Positions 38,690-49,659 of a stretch of DNA of 64,000 bases are shown here, in pieces. This DNA comes from Palsa-504 sp963808615 (GTDB lineage Bacteria; Actinomycetota; Actinomycetes; Streptosporangiales; Streptosporangiaceae). The notes beneath the pieces are model-generated. The model did not search any database, was not told the origin of the DNA, and saw only the letters and a program-made list of their open reading frames with translations. Made by a program: the position numbers and the translations under genes. Position 1 is the stretch's first letter. Each line of letters opens with the position of its first letter. The stretch is taken from contig CAWEGV010000009.1 in NCBI GenBank assembly GCA_963808615.1, forward strand, positions 1-64,000, read 5' to 3'.

Positions 38690-38712
38690 AGCCATCCGCA
38701 CACCGGATGGCT
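38690..38712. terminator. Bidirectional stem-loop terminator
   Basis: AGCCATCCG (38690-38698) and CGGATGGCT (38704-38712) form a perfect 9-bp stem with the 5-nt loop CACAC, between the stops of two convergent genes. There is no clear T-run, as is usual for many high-GC terminators. It can serve transcripts from both sides. Confidence 0.75.
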
Positions 38713-38722
38713 GCGACGGGCC

Positions 38723-38962
38723 TTACCAGATGATCTCGTCCTCGGCGGTGTGGTGCATGTGCAGCTGGCGCTTGAACAGCTCCCAGCCGGCGTTGACCGA
38801 CCGGCGCCTGGCCGGATCGGACAGGTCGGCGGCGGCCGCCGCCCGGGCCAGCCGGGTCAGGTCGCGGCGGAACGCGTCGTGGGCCGCGATCATGATGGTC
38901 AGGTCGGCGTCCCCGGTCCCGTGCCTGGCAGCGTCGGTGCCCGGCAGCTTCTGCGTGGTCAT
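38723..38962 (-). pseudogene. Truncated hemerythrin-domain protein
   Basis: The 79-residue product begins MTTQKLPGTDAARH and contains the first two helices of an HHE/hemerythrin domain: LTIMIAAHDAFRRDLTRLARA and WELFKRQLHMHHTAEDEIIW. It then stops with TAA right after the Trp where homologues continue with a PRL-type segment and the second pair of iron-binding His residues. Only 44 bp remain before the convergent gene. The iron site would be incomplete, so it is probably a decayed gene or a half-domain peptide. The ATG at 38962 has GAGGGA upstream. Confidence 0.7.
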
Positions 38963-39150
38963 CAGCTTCCCTCCGTTGTGATCCGGCGGGCCGGTATCCC
39001 CCGGGCCCGCCCGCTGATCTCTAAGACGGCCGACGCCACGCTGGTGTGACCGCGTCCGGTGCCAACTGCGCGTTCTCCGCGATCCGGAAGTACACCTGTT
39101 TGTCACCAGCCGGAGAGGTAGGCGGCCCGGCTGACGGGTAGGCCTTTATC

Positions 39151-40074
39151 GTGAGGCCACCTCTCGCCCCCGCCCGCCGAGCGGGCGCGCACCGCAAGCC
39201 GGGCCTGGGCCGGCGGCCTGCGGCCCTGGCCGAGCGCGTCGAGCAAGCCCACGTGCTCGATCCGGTCGTCCGCAGGCTGTCCGATACCGTGGTCCGCGCC
39301 CTGCCCGCCGGCCCGCGGACCGACGCGCTGCACGGTGTTCCGTTCGGCCAGCCGGTACACCCTGCGCTGGTGCGGCTGCCACTCGGCTGCTGGACGTCGG
39401 CCGTGCTGCTCGACCTGTTCCGCGGCACCGACCGGGCCTCGGGCGTGCTGATCGGCGTCGGCCTGGCCGGCACCGTGCCGACCGCGGCCACCGGGCTGGC
39501 TGACTGGTCCGCGCTGCACACCAACCAGCAGCGGGTCGGCCTGGTGCACGCCGTCTGCCAAAGCGGCGCGGCCGTGCTGTTCCTCGGCTCGCTGGCCGCC
39601 CGGGCCGGCGGGCAGCGCGGATACGGCCGGCTGCTGTCCGGCGCCGGGCTGGCCATGGCCACGGCCGGGTCCTATCTGGGCGGACACCTGGCGCTGCGGC
39701 TCGGGGCGGGCGTAAGCCACGCCGAGCCGGTCAGCCACCTGACCGGGCTCGGCTGGCACGACCTGTGCGGGGTCGGCGAGCTGCCCGACCGGCGCCCGGT
39801 CCGCCGCCAGCTCGGCTACCTGTCGCTGCTGGTGTACCGGCAGGGCTCCGACGTGAGCGTGCTGTCAGACCGCTGCTCGCATCTGGGCGGGCCGCTGCAC
39901 CAAGGACGGGTCGTCGTTGAACGCGCAGGTGCCTGCATCGCCTGCCCGTGGCACGGGTCCACCTTCGCCATCTCCGACGGCACCGTGGTACACGGGCCCG
40001 CCACGGCCCGCCAGCCATCCTTCGAGACTCGCGTTACGGCCGATGGGAGGGTCGAACTCCGGGCCCGACCCTGA
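39151..40074 (+). CDS. DUF2231 membrane domain fused to a Rieske [2Fe-2S] domain
   Basis: The 307-residue protein has an Arg/Ala-rich N-terminus, then about four membrane helices (HPALVRLPLGCWTSAVLLDLF; VGLVHAVCQSGAAVLFLG) of the DUF2231 type. A C-terminal Rieske domain follows, with CSHLGGPLHQG and CIACPWHGSTFAI providing two Cys and two His. It should carry electrons at the inner face of the membrane; the partner is unknown. It starts at GTG 39151. Its last 41 bases overlap the convergent SPFH gene, a larger overlap than elsewhere in the window. Confidence 0.87.
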   Translation: MRPPLAPARRAGAHRKPGLGRRPAALAERVEQAHVLDPVVRRLSDTVVRALPAGPRTDALHGVPFGQPVHPALVRLPLGCWTSAVLLDLFRGTDRASGVLIGVGLAGTVPTAATGLADWSALHTNQQRVGLVHAVCQSGAAVLFLGSLAARAGGQRGYGRLLSGAGLAMATAGSYLGGHLALRLGAGVSHAEPVSHLTGLGWHDLCGVGELPDRRPVRRQLGYLSLLVYRQGSDVSVLSDRCSHLGGPLHQGRVVVERAGACIACPWHGSTFAISDGTVVHGPATARQPSFETRVTADGRVELRARP

Positions 40075-40939
40075 GCCCGACGTCCGTGGCCCTAACCTGT
40101 CCGCTGCCGTCCAGCGCGGCAGGCGACAGACCTAACACCTGCCCGTCCGGCAGGAACTGGCCGACCTCGGATGAACCGACCGGGGCCCGGTTGCCTTGCG
40201 CCTGCAGGTACTGATAGATGAGCAGCCGCTTTTCGGGATCGCCTGCGGCGATGGCCTGGAACACCCTGGTGATGCCCTCCGCCTGTCCCTGGGCCCGCAC
40301 GGCTTGTGCCGCGGCCTCGGCCATGGCCCTGATCACGATCGCGCTGGACTGGCCCTGCGCGGTCAGTTCGGTGGCGTTCTTCTCATTCTCGGCGCGCTTC
40401 TGCCGTTCGATGGACTCCTGGATGGCTGACGGCGGCTCAAGGGCATGGAGCTCGGCCCGGCTGACCCGCAGACCCCATTCTCCCGTGGTATTGGCCAGCT
40501 CGGTCATCAGCGCGCTGTTGAACTGGTTCCGTGATCTGAGCGTCGTCTCCATGTCCATCCCGTCCGCCACCTTCCGCAGCGTGGCCATGGTCAGCTCCTG
40601 GAGAGCGGACAGGTAGTCGTCGACCTCATAGGTGGCCGCCTTGACGTCGCTGACCCGGAAGTAGATGACGGGTTCGATCTTGATTCTCACCTTGTCGCTG
40701 GTGAGCACCGACTGCGGCGAGAAGCTGACTACCTGCTCGCGCAGGTCGATGAGCGGGCGCACCCGGTCGACGAACGGCACCACGACGTGCAGCCCCGGGT
40801 GCAGAGTCCGGTGATACCGGCCGAATCGCTCCACGATCCCCGCATTCGCCTGCGGGATGGTGCGGACGGACCGCCTGAGCAGCACCACGACAAGAGCGAC
40901 GAAGACTATCAGCAGGATGGTCAAGACCAGAGTGCTCAT
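40034..40939 (-). CDS. SPFH/band-7 (stomatin-like) membrane protein
   Basis: The 301-residue protein has one N-terminal membrane helix (LVLTILLIVFVALVVVLLRR), then the SPFH domain (IPQANAGIVERFGRYHRTLHPGL; RIKIEPVIYFRVSDVKAATYEV; LRKVADGMDMETTLRSRNQFN). An Ala/Glu/Gln coiled coil (IVIRAMAEAAAQAVRAQGQAE) and a Pro/Gly tail follow. Stomatin relatives form membrane microdomain oligomers and usually pair with an NfeD protein, which is not seen here. It lies in a leftward run upstream of which the ABC ATPase ends. Confidence 0.92.
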   Translation of the reverse strand: MSTLVLTILLIVFVALVVVLLRRSVRTIPQANAGIVERFGRYHRTLHPGLHVVVPFVDRVRPLIDLREQVVSFSPQSVLTSDKVRIKIEPVIYFRVSDVKAATYEVDDYLSALQELTMATLRKVADGMDMETTLRSRNQFNSALMTELANTTGEWGLRVSRAELHALEPPSAIQESIERQKRAENEKNATELTAQGQSSAIVIRAMAEAAAQAVRAQGQAEGITRVFQAIAAGDPEKRLLIYQYLQAQGNRAPVGSSEVGQFLPDGQVLGLSPAALDGSGQVRATDVGLRVGPGVRPSHRP

Positions 40940-41027
40940 GGCGGCTCCACTCCTGCGCCCGGCAGGTTTTCCCGGGTCCGCTTCCCACGTTACAGACGGC
41001 GAGCGAGTTGAGCCAGGGTGAGATGGG

Positions 41028-41813
41028 TCAGCGGGCGCGGGCGGTCCAGCGCGACTGCCGGTGCTCGACCCGCAGCTGGACGCCGAAGCACCGGGACAGG
41101 TTCCGCGCGGTGAACACCTCCTCGATGGGCCCGGCCGCGAGCACCGAACCCCGGCGCAGCAGCATCGCGTGGGTGAAGCCGTCAGGCACCTCTTCCACGT
41201 GGTGGGTGACGAGCACCATCATCGGCGCGTTGGGGTCGCGGGCCAGCCCGGTGAGCCGGCGCAGCAGGTCCTCGCGGCCGCCCAGGTCGAGCCCGGCGGC
41301 CGGCTCGTCGAGCAGCAGCAACTCGGGGTCGGGCATCAGCGCCCGCGCGATCTGCACCCTCTTGCGCTCGCCCTCGGACAAGGTGGAGAACTTCCGCCTG
41401 ATCAGGTGCGCGCAGCCGAGCGCGTCGAGCATTTCCACCGCGCGGGTGACGTCCGCGGAGTCGTAGTCCTCCTTCCACCGGCCGAGGATGGCATAGGAAG
41501 CAGTGAGCACCAGGTCGATGACCTTCTCGCTGGGCGGGACCTGTTCCGCGACCGCGGCGCTGGTCAGCCCGATCCTGGTCCGCAGCTCGAACAGGTCGAC
41601 CTCGCCCAGCCGCTCGCCCAGGACGTCGACCGTGCCCTGTGAGGGGAACATGCCCGTGGCCGCGACCTGGAGCAGGGTGGTCTTGCCCGCCCCGTTAGGG
41701 CCGATCACGATCCAGCGCTCGTTTTCGTGCGCCGTCCAGTCCACGTTGCGCAGCAGGACCGCCGCGTCACGGCGCACCTCGACGCCACGCAGCCGCAGCA
41801 CCTCGTCGGACAT
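41028..41813 (-). CDS. Orphan ABC transporter ATP-binding protein
   Basis: This 261-residue ATPase has a Walker A GPNGAGKTTLL, Q-loop region, signature LSEGERKRVQIARAL, Walker B LLLLDEPAAGLDLGG and switch His in VLVTHHVEEVP. There is no permease gene next to it. The VTHHVEEVPDGFTHAMLLRRG region resembles ModF/YlmA-type ATPases that act without an obvious membrane partner. The frame opens at 41864, but the ATG at 41813 is preferred because AGAAAGGGGG lies upstream and homology starts there. Confidence 0.88.
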   Translation of the reverse strand: MSDEVLRLRGVEVRRDAAVLLRNVDWTAHENERWIVIGPNGAGKTTLLQVAATGMFPSQGTVDVLGERLGEVDLFELRTRIGLTSAAVAEQVPPSEKVIDLVLTASYAILGRWKEDYDSADVTRAVEMLDALGCAHLIRRKFSTLSEGERKRVQIARALMPDPELLLLDEPAAGLDLGGREDLLRRLTGLARDPNAPMMVLVTHHVEEVPDGFTHAMLLRRGSVLAAGPIEEVFTARNLSRCFGVQLRVEHRQSRWTARAR

Positions 41814-41921
41814 CGGGCCCCCTTTCTCCGCGCGGGCGCCTGGGGTCCGCAGCTCAATGGCCACCGAGACTGAACCTATGCCACCGCCGGGGTGCGCGCA
41901 CCTGATCTGGGCCCGCGCTGT

Positions 41922-42557
41922 CTAGCCGCCCTGCTCGTGCCGGACCGCGAGCAGGGCGGCCTGGGTACGATCTTGCACGCCGAGCTTGGCCAGCACCGAG
42001 CTCACGTGCGCCTTGACCGTCTTCTCCGAGACGTGCAATGTCCGGGCGATCTCCCGGTTGGACCGGCCCTTGGCCAGCTCGGCCAGGACCTCTCGCTCCC
42101 GGTTGGTGAGCGAGTCCAGGCCGTCCAAGGCCCAGTTGGGTGACCGCAGCAGCGTCCCGGCCGCCTCGGGCGCGAGCAGCAGGTGGCCGTCGTGCACGGC
42201 GCGGATGGCGCGCACCAGCGCGTCCGGGTCGACGTCCTTGTACAGCACACCCGCGGCACCGGAGCGTACCGCCGCTCTGGCCGACGCGGGATCGGTGGCG
42301 CTGGTGAGCACCAGCACGCGGGCCGCGTCGCCGCGGGCCTTCAGCTCGCCGAGCACGGCGATGCCGTCCAGGCCCGGCAGCCTCAGGTCGAGCAGGATGA
42401 CGTCCGGGGCGTGCTCCGCGGCCAGCGAGAGCGCGCTACCGCCATCGCCCGCCTCGCCGGCCACCTCGATCCCGTCTTGCACCTCGAGCAGAGCGCGCAG
42501 GCCCCGCCTGACCACCGGGTGGTCGTCGATGATCAGCACGGAGATGGGCGGTGCCAT
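41922..42557 (-). CDS. NarL/FixJ-family response regulator
   Basis: The 211-residue protein has a receiver domain with IDDHPVVRRGL, phospho-Asp in VILLDLRLPGLDG, K in LYKDVDPDA, and a C-terminal LuxR helix-turn-helix (LTNREREVLAELAKGRSNREIARTLHVSEKTVKAHVSSVL). It is the partner of the GAF kinase that ends three bases before its ATG. The pair resembles DevR/DevS-like systems of actinobacteria that respond to redox state, oxygen or NO, although this sensor has only one clear GAF domain. Confidence 0.93.
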   Translation of the reverse strand: MAPPISVLIIDDHPVVRRGLRALLEVQDGIEVAGEAGDGGSALSLAAEHAPDVILLDLRLPGLDGIAVLGELKARGDAARVLVLTSATDPASARAAVRSGAAGVLYKDVDPDALVRAIRAVHDGHLLLAPEAAGTLLRSPNWALDGLDSLTNREREVLAELAKGRSNREIARTLHVSEKTVKAHVSSVLAKLGVQDRTQAALLAVRHEQGG

Positions 42558-42560
42558 GGC

Positions 42561-43706
42561 TCACCCCGCCGCCGTCACCGGGACGGTCATCCGGACCAGG
42601 GTGCCCTGCGGGCCGGAGCGTATGGTCAGCGTGCCGCCGACGGCCGAGGCGCGCTCGCGCATCGAGGCCAGCCCGACCCCGCCCGAGGGCGCCTCGGCCA
42701 CGAAGCCGTGCCCGTCATCACGGACCTCGACGGCTACCCGCCGCGGCGTCCGCGCCAGGCGGACGCCGACCTGGCTGGCACCCGAATGCCGCAGGGCGTT
42801 GTGCAGTGCCTCCTGCGCCACCCGGTACAGCGCCGCCTCCGCCCGGGCGCCGAGGACGGGCATCTCAGCCGCGGTGAACGTGACAGGAATCCCGTAGGCG
42901 CGCCCGGCCAGCACCGCGTACCTGCGCAGCGAGTCGGCCAGCCCGGCCGCCTCCAGGTCCGGCGGGGCCAGCCCGTCGATCACCGCGCGCAGCTCCGCGT
43001 GGGCCTGCGCGCCGAGCGTGCCGACCACGTTGATCTCGGCCTTGACCCGTTCCGGGTCCAGCGGGGTCCGGTCGGCCAGCACCGCGGCGGCCCGGGCGTG
43101 CGCCCTGATGCTGAACAGCTTCTGTGTCACCGCGTCATGCAGTTCCCTGGCCAGCCGGGACCGCTCCTGCAGCACGGAAAGCTCCTGGCTGTGCTCGTAC
43201 AGCCTGGCGTTGGTCAGCGCGATCGCCGCGTGCGCGGCGAACAGCGAGAGAATCTCCTCGTCGCGCTCGGTGAAGCCGCGCCCGGCCGCGGCGGCGGAGG
43301 TCTTGTTGGCCGCGAAGATGATGCCGAGGACCTGGTCCCCGTCCCGCACCGGCACCCCGAGGAAATGCGACATCTGCGGATGGGCACCCGGCCAGCCCTC
43401 GAACCTCGGGTCGGCGCGGATGTCCGCGAGCCGCTCCGGCTTGCCCTCGTTGAGCAGCACGCCGAGCATCCCGTGCCGGCGGGGCAGCGGGCCGATGGCC
43501 TGCTGCCCCGCCTGGCTGATCCCGTCCACCACGAACTCGGCGAACGAGTCGCCCTCGTCGGGCACGCCGAGGGCCGCGTAGCGCGCTCCCACCAGGGACC
43601 GCGCCGACCGCACGATCACCTGCAGCACGTCACGGACGGACATCTGCCGGGTGACGGACAGCACCGCCTGGCTCACCTGGTAGAGCTCATCCAGCCCATC
43701 GCTCAC
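42561..43706 (-). CDS. GAF-domain sensor histidine kinase (HisKA_3)
   Basis: This 381-residue soluble kinase has an N-terminal GAF domain (about 10-165, with RYAALGVPDEGD and HFLGVPVRDGDQVLGIIFAANK). The phosphoacceptor helix is LARELHDAVTQKLFSI. A C-terminal ATPase domain contains VAQEALHNALRHSGAS and VRDDGHGF. It autophosphorylates the His and passes the phosphate to the NarL regulator downstream. The start is GTG at 43706. The ligand of the single GAF domain is not known. There is no membrane segment, so the signal is cytoplasmic or diffusible. Confidence 0.92.
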   Translation of the reverse strand: MSDGLDELYQVSQAVLSVTRQMSVRDVLQVIVRSARSLVGARYAALGVPDEGDSFAEFVVDGISQAGQQAIGPLPRRHGMLGVLLNEGKPERLADIRADPRFEGWPGAHPQMSHFLGVPVRDGDQVLGIIFAANKTSAAAAGRGFTERDEEILSLFAAHAAIALTNARLYEHSQELSVLQERSRLARELHDAVTQKLFSIRAHARAAAVLADRTPLDPERVKAEINVVGTLGAQAHAELRAVIDGLAPPDLEAAGLADSLRRYAVLAGRAYGIPVTFTAAEMPVLGARAEAALYRVAQEALHNALRHSGASQVGVRLARTPRRVAVEVRDDGHGFVAEAPSGGVGLASMRERASAVGGTLTIRSGPQGTLVRMTVPVTAAG

Positions 43707-43829
43707 TCATCCGACGTTAGCCCGGCCGGGTGGGACGTGCATCAGGCGGCGGTCCTACGACCAAGGACCCAGGCCGCACGGTGCGCGGGACCGATGTGCG
43801 CGGGCCCCGCGCCGCCTAGCGTGGCAGGC

Positions 43830-44534
43830 ATGAGCAACCAGGTCGCTCTCATCACGGGGGCCTCCCGCGGGCTCGGCCGGGCGCTGGCGGCCGGCCTGGC
43901 CCGCGAGGGATACACCCTCATCATCGACGCCAGGAACGCCGCCGCGCTGGACGCTGCCGCGGCCGGGATCTGGGACGCGGGCGGGACCGTCACCGCGGTG
44001 CCCGGCGACGTCACCGATCCCGCCCACCGCGCGGCCCTGCTGCGGGCGGCCGAGCAGGCGGGGCGGCTTGACCTGCTGGTGAACAACGCGGGCACGCTGG
44101 GTGCCAGCCCGCTGCCCGCACTGGCCGACTACCCGGTCGACGAACTGCGTGCCGCCTTCGAGGTGAACGTGATCGCGCCCATCGCGCTGACCCAGCTGCT
44201 GCTGCCCCTGCTGCGCAGCCGCGGCGGAGCGGTGCTGAACATCACCTCGGACGCGGCCGACCAGGCTTATGCGGGCTGGGGCGGCTACGGTGCCGCCAAG
44301 GCCGCCCTGGCGCAGGCGTCGAACGTCCTGGCCGCCGAGGAGGTCGCCATCCGGGTGTGGTGGGTCGACCCGGGCGACCTGCGCACCGACATGCACCAGC
44401 AGGCCTTTCCTGGCCAGGACATTTCCGACCGGCCGGAGCCCGCCTCGGTGGTGCCCGCGTTCACCAGGCTCATCGGCGAACGGCTGCCGAGCGGCAGGTA
44501 CCGGGCCGCCCATCTGGTGGCTGCGGCCAGGTAA
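43830..44534 (+). CDS. Short-chain dehydrogenase/reductase
   Basis: This 234-residue classical SDR has the cofactor motif ITGASRGLGRALA, NNAGTLGASP, and the catalytic Ser (NITSDAA), Tyr and Lys (GGYGAAKAALAQA). The acidic residue after strand 2 (IDARN) and R-type neighbours leave NAD or NADP preference open. The substrate is unknown. queA follows after two bases, so the two are one operon, starting near 43800 and divergent from the kinase. Confidence 0.9.
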   Translation: MSNQVALITGASRGLGRALAAGLAREGYTLIIDARNAAALDAAAAGIWDAGGTVTAVPGDVTDPAHRAALLRAAEQAGRLDLLVNNAGTLGASPLPALADYPVDELRAAFEVNVIAPIALTQLLLPLLRSRGGAVLNITSDAADQAYAGWGGYGAAKAALAQASNVLAAEEVAIRVWWVDPGDLRTDMHQQAFPGQDISDRPEPASVVPAFTRLIGERLPSGRYRAAHLVAAAR

Positions 44535-44536
44535 CC

Positions 44537-45589
44537 ATGGTCGCCGACGTCGCCCGAACCGATCCGGCCCGGCCAGGGCTCACGCTGGCCGACTTCGCGC
44601 TGCCCGCCGAGCGCGAGGCACACGACCCTCCGGAAGCGCGCGGCCTGACCCGCGATGGCGTCCGGATGCTGGTCAGCCGCGGCTCGTCGGGAGCGATCAG
44701 CCAGCACCGGTTCCGCGATCTGCCGAGCCTGCTGTGGCCCGGTGACCTGCTGGTGATCAACAACACCGGCACGTTGCCGGCCCAGGTGCGTGCCGCCGGC
44801 GGACGGGCGGTGCACTTCTCCACGCCGCTGCCTGACGGTGCGTGGCTGGTCGAACTGCGTCAGATGAAGAACAAGATCTCCATGCCGAACGGGCCGGGGT
44901 TCCCCGGTCAGGTCATCGACTTGCCTGCCGGGGCGGCGCTCACCTTGCTGGCCAAGGCGACCGGCAGGCTCTGGCGAGCCAGGCTGTCGGTGGCGGTGGT
45001 GCCGTATCTGCTCAGGCACGGGGTTCCCATCAGGTACTCCTATGTCCGGCGTGACTGGCCGCTGCCGTGGTACCAGACGGTCTTCGCGCAGCATCCCGGC
45101 AGCGCCGAGATGCCCAGCGCCAGCCGCCCCTTCACGTTCGAGCTGGTCACCGAGCTGGCGGCCCGCGGCGTGCTGATCGCTCCGCTCACCTTGCATGCCG
45201 GGGTGTCCTCGCTGGAAGCCGACGAGGATCCCTACCCGGAGCCCTATGACGTCCCGCCCGCAACGGCCCGGCTGGTCAACCATGTGCGGGCGCATGGCGG
45301 GCGGGTCATCGCCGCAGGTACGACGGTCGTCCGCGCGCTGGAAACAGCCGCCGCCGACTCCGGGGAGGTGGCGTCCTCGGCGGGCTGGACGTCGCACGTG
45401 GTGACCCCGGAGACCGGGGTGCGGGTGGTGGACGGGCTGCTCACCGGGCTGCACGAGCCGCGTTCCTCGCACCTGCGGATGCTGGCCGCCTTCGCCGGGC
45501 CCGAGCTGCTAGGCCGGTGCTACCAGGCCGCGATCACGTCCGGGTACCTGTGGCACGAGTTCGGCGACGTGCACCTGCTGCTGCCCTAG
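44537..45589 (+). CDS. queA: QueA-like SAM:tRNA ribosyltransferase-isomerase
   Basis: This 350-residue protein has the QueA pattern: LLVSRGSSGAISQHRFRDLPSLLWPGDLLVINNT, VPIRYSYVRRDWPLPWYQTVFA, RPFTFELVTELAARGV, GRVIAAGTTVVRALE and the C-terminal FGDVHLLLP. QueA adds a SAM-derived ribosyl group to queuosine precursor in tRNA. No other queuosine gene is in the window, and many actinobacteria lack the pathway, so the substrate could differ. The ATG at 44537 follows the SDR stop by two bases. The FGDVHLLLP end replaces the classic FGDAML form. Confidence 0.85.
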   Translation: MVADVARTDPARPGLTLADFALPAEREAHDPPEARGLTRDGVRMLVSRGSSGAISQHRFRDLPSLLWPGDLLVINNTGTLPAQVRAAGGRAVHFSTPLPDGAWLVELRQMKNKISMPNGPGFPGQVIDLPAGAALTLLAKATGRLWRARLSVAVVPYLLRHGVPIRYSYVRRDWPLPWYQTVFAQHPGSAEMPSASRPFTFELVTELAARGVLIAPLTLHAGVSSLEADEDPYPEPYDVPPATARLVNHVRAHGGRVIAAGTTVVRALETAAADSGEVASSAGWTSHVVTPETGVRVVDGLLTGLHEPRSSHLRMLAAFAGPELLGRCYQAAITSGYLWHEFGDVHLLLP

Positions 45590-45634
45590 ATCTGATGGGG
45601 GCCCGGGCCGGGCTGCGATAGCCTGGCGCCGGTC

Positions 45635-46846
45635 ATGACCACACCGCGCAGCACCCTGCTCATCACCCTGACCGGCCGGGACCGGCCGGGCGTCACCTCC
45701 AGGCTGTTCTCCGCCCTGGCCCGCTACCCGCTGTCCGTCATCGACGTCGAGCAGGTGGTGATCCGCGGCAAGCTGGTGCTCTGCGTGCTGCTGGGCTGCG
45801 ACTCGCCGCCCGACCTGACTGGCATCCACGCCGCGGTGAGCGCGCTCGCCGGTGATCTCGGCCTGGAGGCTGAGATCACCACCGCATCCGGTGCCTCGGT
45901 AGATGCCCCGGCCCGGGGCGCCGGCTCCGGGCGGCTGCACGTCACCCTGCTCGGCAGCCCGCTGGCGCCCGCCGCGATCACCGCCATCGCCGGGCAGATC
46001 GCCGCCAGCGGAGCCAATATCGACCGGATCGGCAGGCTGGCCCTGCACCCGGTGACCTGCATCGAGATGGAGATCTCCGGCGGAGACCCGGTCCTGCTGC
46101 GGGCCGATCTGGCCCGGGTAGCGGTGGCGCAGGGCATCGACGTGGCGGTCCAGCGCGGCGGCCTGCACCGGCGGGCCCTCCGGCTGATCGTGATGGATGT
46201 GGATTCCACCCTGATCAGGGACGAGGTCATCGACCTGCTGGCCGTCCGGGCCGGGGTAGCCGAGGGCGTAGCCAGGGTGACCGCCGCCACCATGCGCGGC
46301 GAACTCGACTTCGCCGCGTCGCTGCGCGAGCGGGTCGGGCTGCTGGCCGGACTCGAGGCCGGGGTGCTCGATGAGGTCCGGGACGAGTTGCGGCTGACCG
46401 CGGGAGCGCGCACGCTGATCAGCACCCTGGGCGGACTTGGCTACAAGTTCGGGATCGTCAGCGGCGGCTTCACCGAGGTTATCGCCCCGCTGGCCGCCGA
46501 CCTCGGCATCGGCTACGTGGCAGCCAACTCACTAGAGGTCGCGGACGGCAAGCTGACCGGCCGGCTGCGCGGCCCGGTGATCGACCGGGCCGGCAAGGCG
46601 GACGCGCTGCGCAGGTTCGCCGTGGCTGCGGGCGTGCCGCTGGCCCAGACGGTGGCGGTCGGCGACGGCGCCAACGATCTCGACATGATCGCCGCCGCCG
46701 GGCTCGGTATCGCGTTCAACGCCAAGCCCGCGGTCCGCGACGCGGCCGACACCTCGGTGAGCGTCCCGTACCTGGACGCCATCTTGTACCTGCTGGGTTT
46801 TTCGAGTGAGGATTTGCTGGACAGCAAATCCTCACTCGAGTGCTAG
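45635..46846 (+). CDS. serB: Phosphoserine phosphatase SerB with tandem ACT domains
   Basis: This 403-residue HAD phosphatase makes serine from phosphoserine. Two ACT-like domains (residues 7-80 with LLITLTGRDRPGVTSRLFSAL; 98-170) sense amino acids. The HAD core has MDVDSTLIRDEVID, FGIVSGGFTEV, and VGDGANDLDMIAAAG. The ATG is at 45635. The last 13 residues (SSEDLLDSKSSLE then Cys) are encoded by a long perfect palindrome at 46802-46839 and are not part of the usual family end. Confidence 0.95.
   Translation: MTTPRSTLLITLTGRDRPGVTSRLFSALARYPLSVIDVEQVVIRGKLVLCVLLGCDSPPDLTGIHAAVSALAGDLGLEAEITTASGASVDAPARGAGSGRLHVTLLGSPLAPAAITAIAGQIAASGANIDRIGRLALHPVTCIEMEISGGDPVLLRADLARVAVAQGIDVAVQRGGLHRRALRLIVMDVDSTLIRDEVIDLLAVRAGVAEGVARVTAATMRGELDFAASLRERVGLLAGLEAGVLDEVRDELRLTAGARTLISTLGGLGYKFGIVSGGFTEVIAPLAADLGIGYVAANSLEVADGKLTGRLRGPVIDRAGKADALRRFAVAAGVPLAQTVAVGDGANDLDMIAAAGLGIAFNAKPAVRDAADTSVSVPYLDAILYLLGFSSEDLLDSKSSLEC
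46802..46839. repeat. 17-bp perfect palindrome at the 3' end of serB
   Basis: Arms 46802-46818 and 46823-46839 are perfectly complementary with the 4-nt loop GGAC. The stem is AT-richer than its surroundings. The palindrome lies inside the coding sequence and the stop follows four bases after it. It may be a terminator invading the gene, or a small inverted-repeat insertion. No other copy is seen in this window. Confidence 0.9.
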
Positions 46847-46864
46847 CCCGGGGGCGGTGCTGAC

Positions 46865-46994
46865 CCAGGGGGGACGACCCCCTGGAACCCCCGCTGCGCT
46901 TCGCGCCCCGCTGCGGTACCCGCCGTAGTGTCGCGCGGCCGGAGGGCCGGTGGCCCCTCGCGGACCGCGCGAGCGCGGGGCTTCTCGCCCCGCG
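46865..46994. terminator. Two GC-rich stem-loops between serB and hppA
   Basis: CCAGGGGG/CCCCCTGG (46865-46872 and 46878-46885, 5-nt loop) and CGCGGGGC/GCCCCGCG (46974-46981 and 46987-46994, 5-nt loop) lie between the convergent serB and hppA ends. Together with the 46802 palindrome there are three strong stem-loops, so termination from both sides is well covered. CGCCGTAG-Y-GTCG also recurs at 46921 and 47001. Confidence 0.6.
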
Positions 46995-47022
46995 GATTAT
47001 CGCCGTAGCGTCGGTGGACTGG

Positions 47023-49449
<2,427 letters not shown>

Positions 49450-49659
49450 TCGACCTCCTGGAACTCCGAACGGACGGGGTACCGGTCGGAAACAAACGAG
49501 TGGCCGGGAGTCTACGCACGCACAGGCCGAACCACGAACACCGGGCCATTCCTAACAAATACGTTACCTGACCGTTACTTTCACGATAAGGACCGCGATG
49601 CCAACGGCAAAGACGAAGGCTAGCGCACAGCCGGGGCCCGGGGCGGCCGGTGCCCCGGT

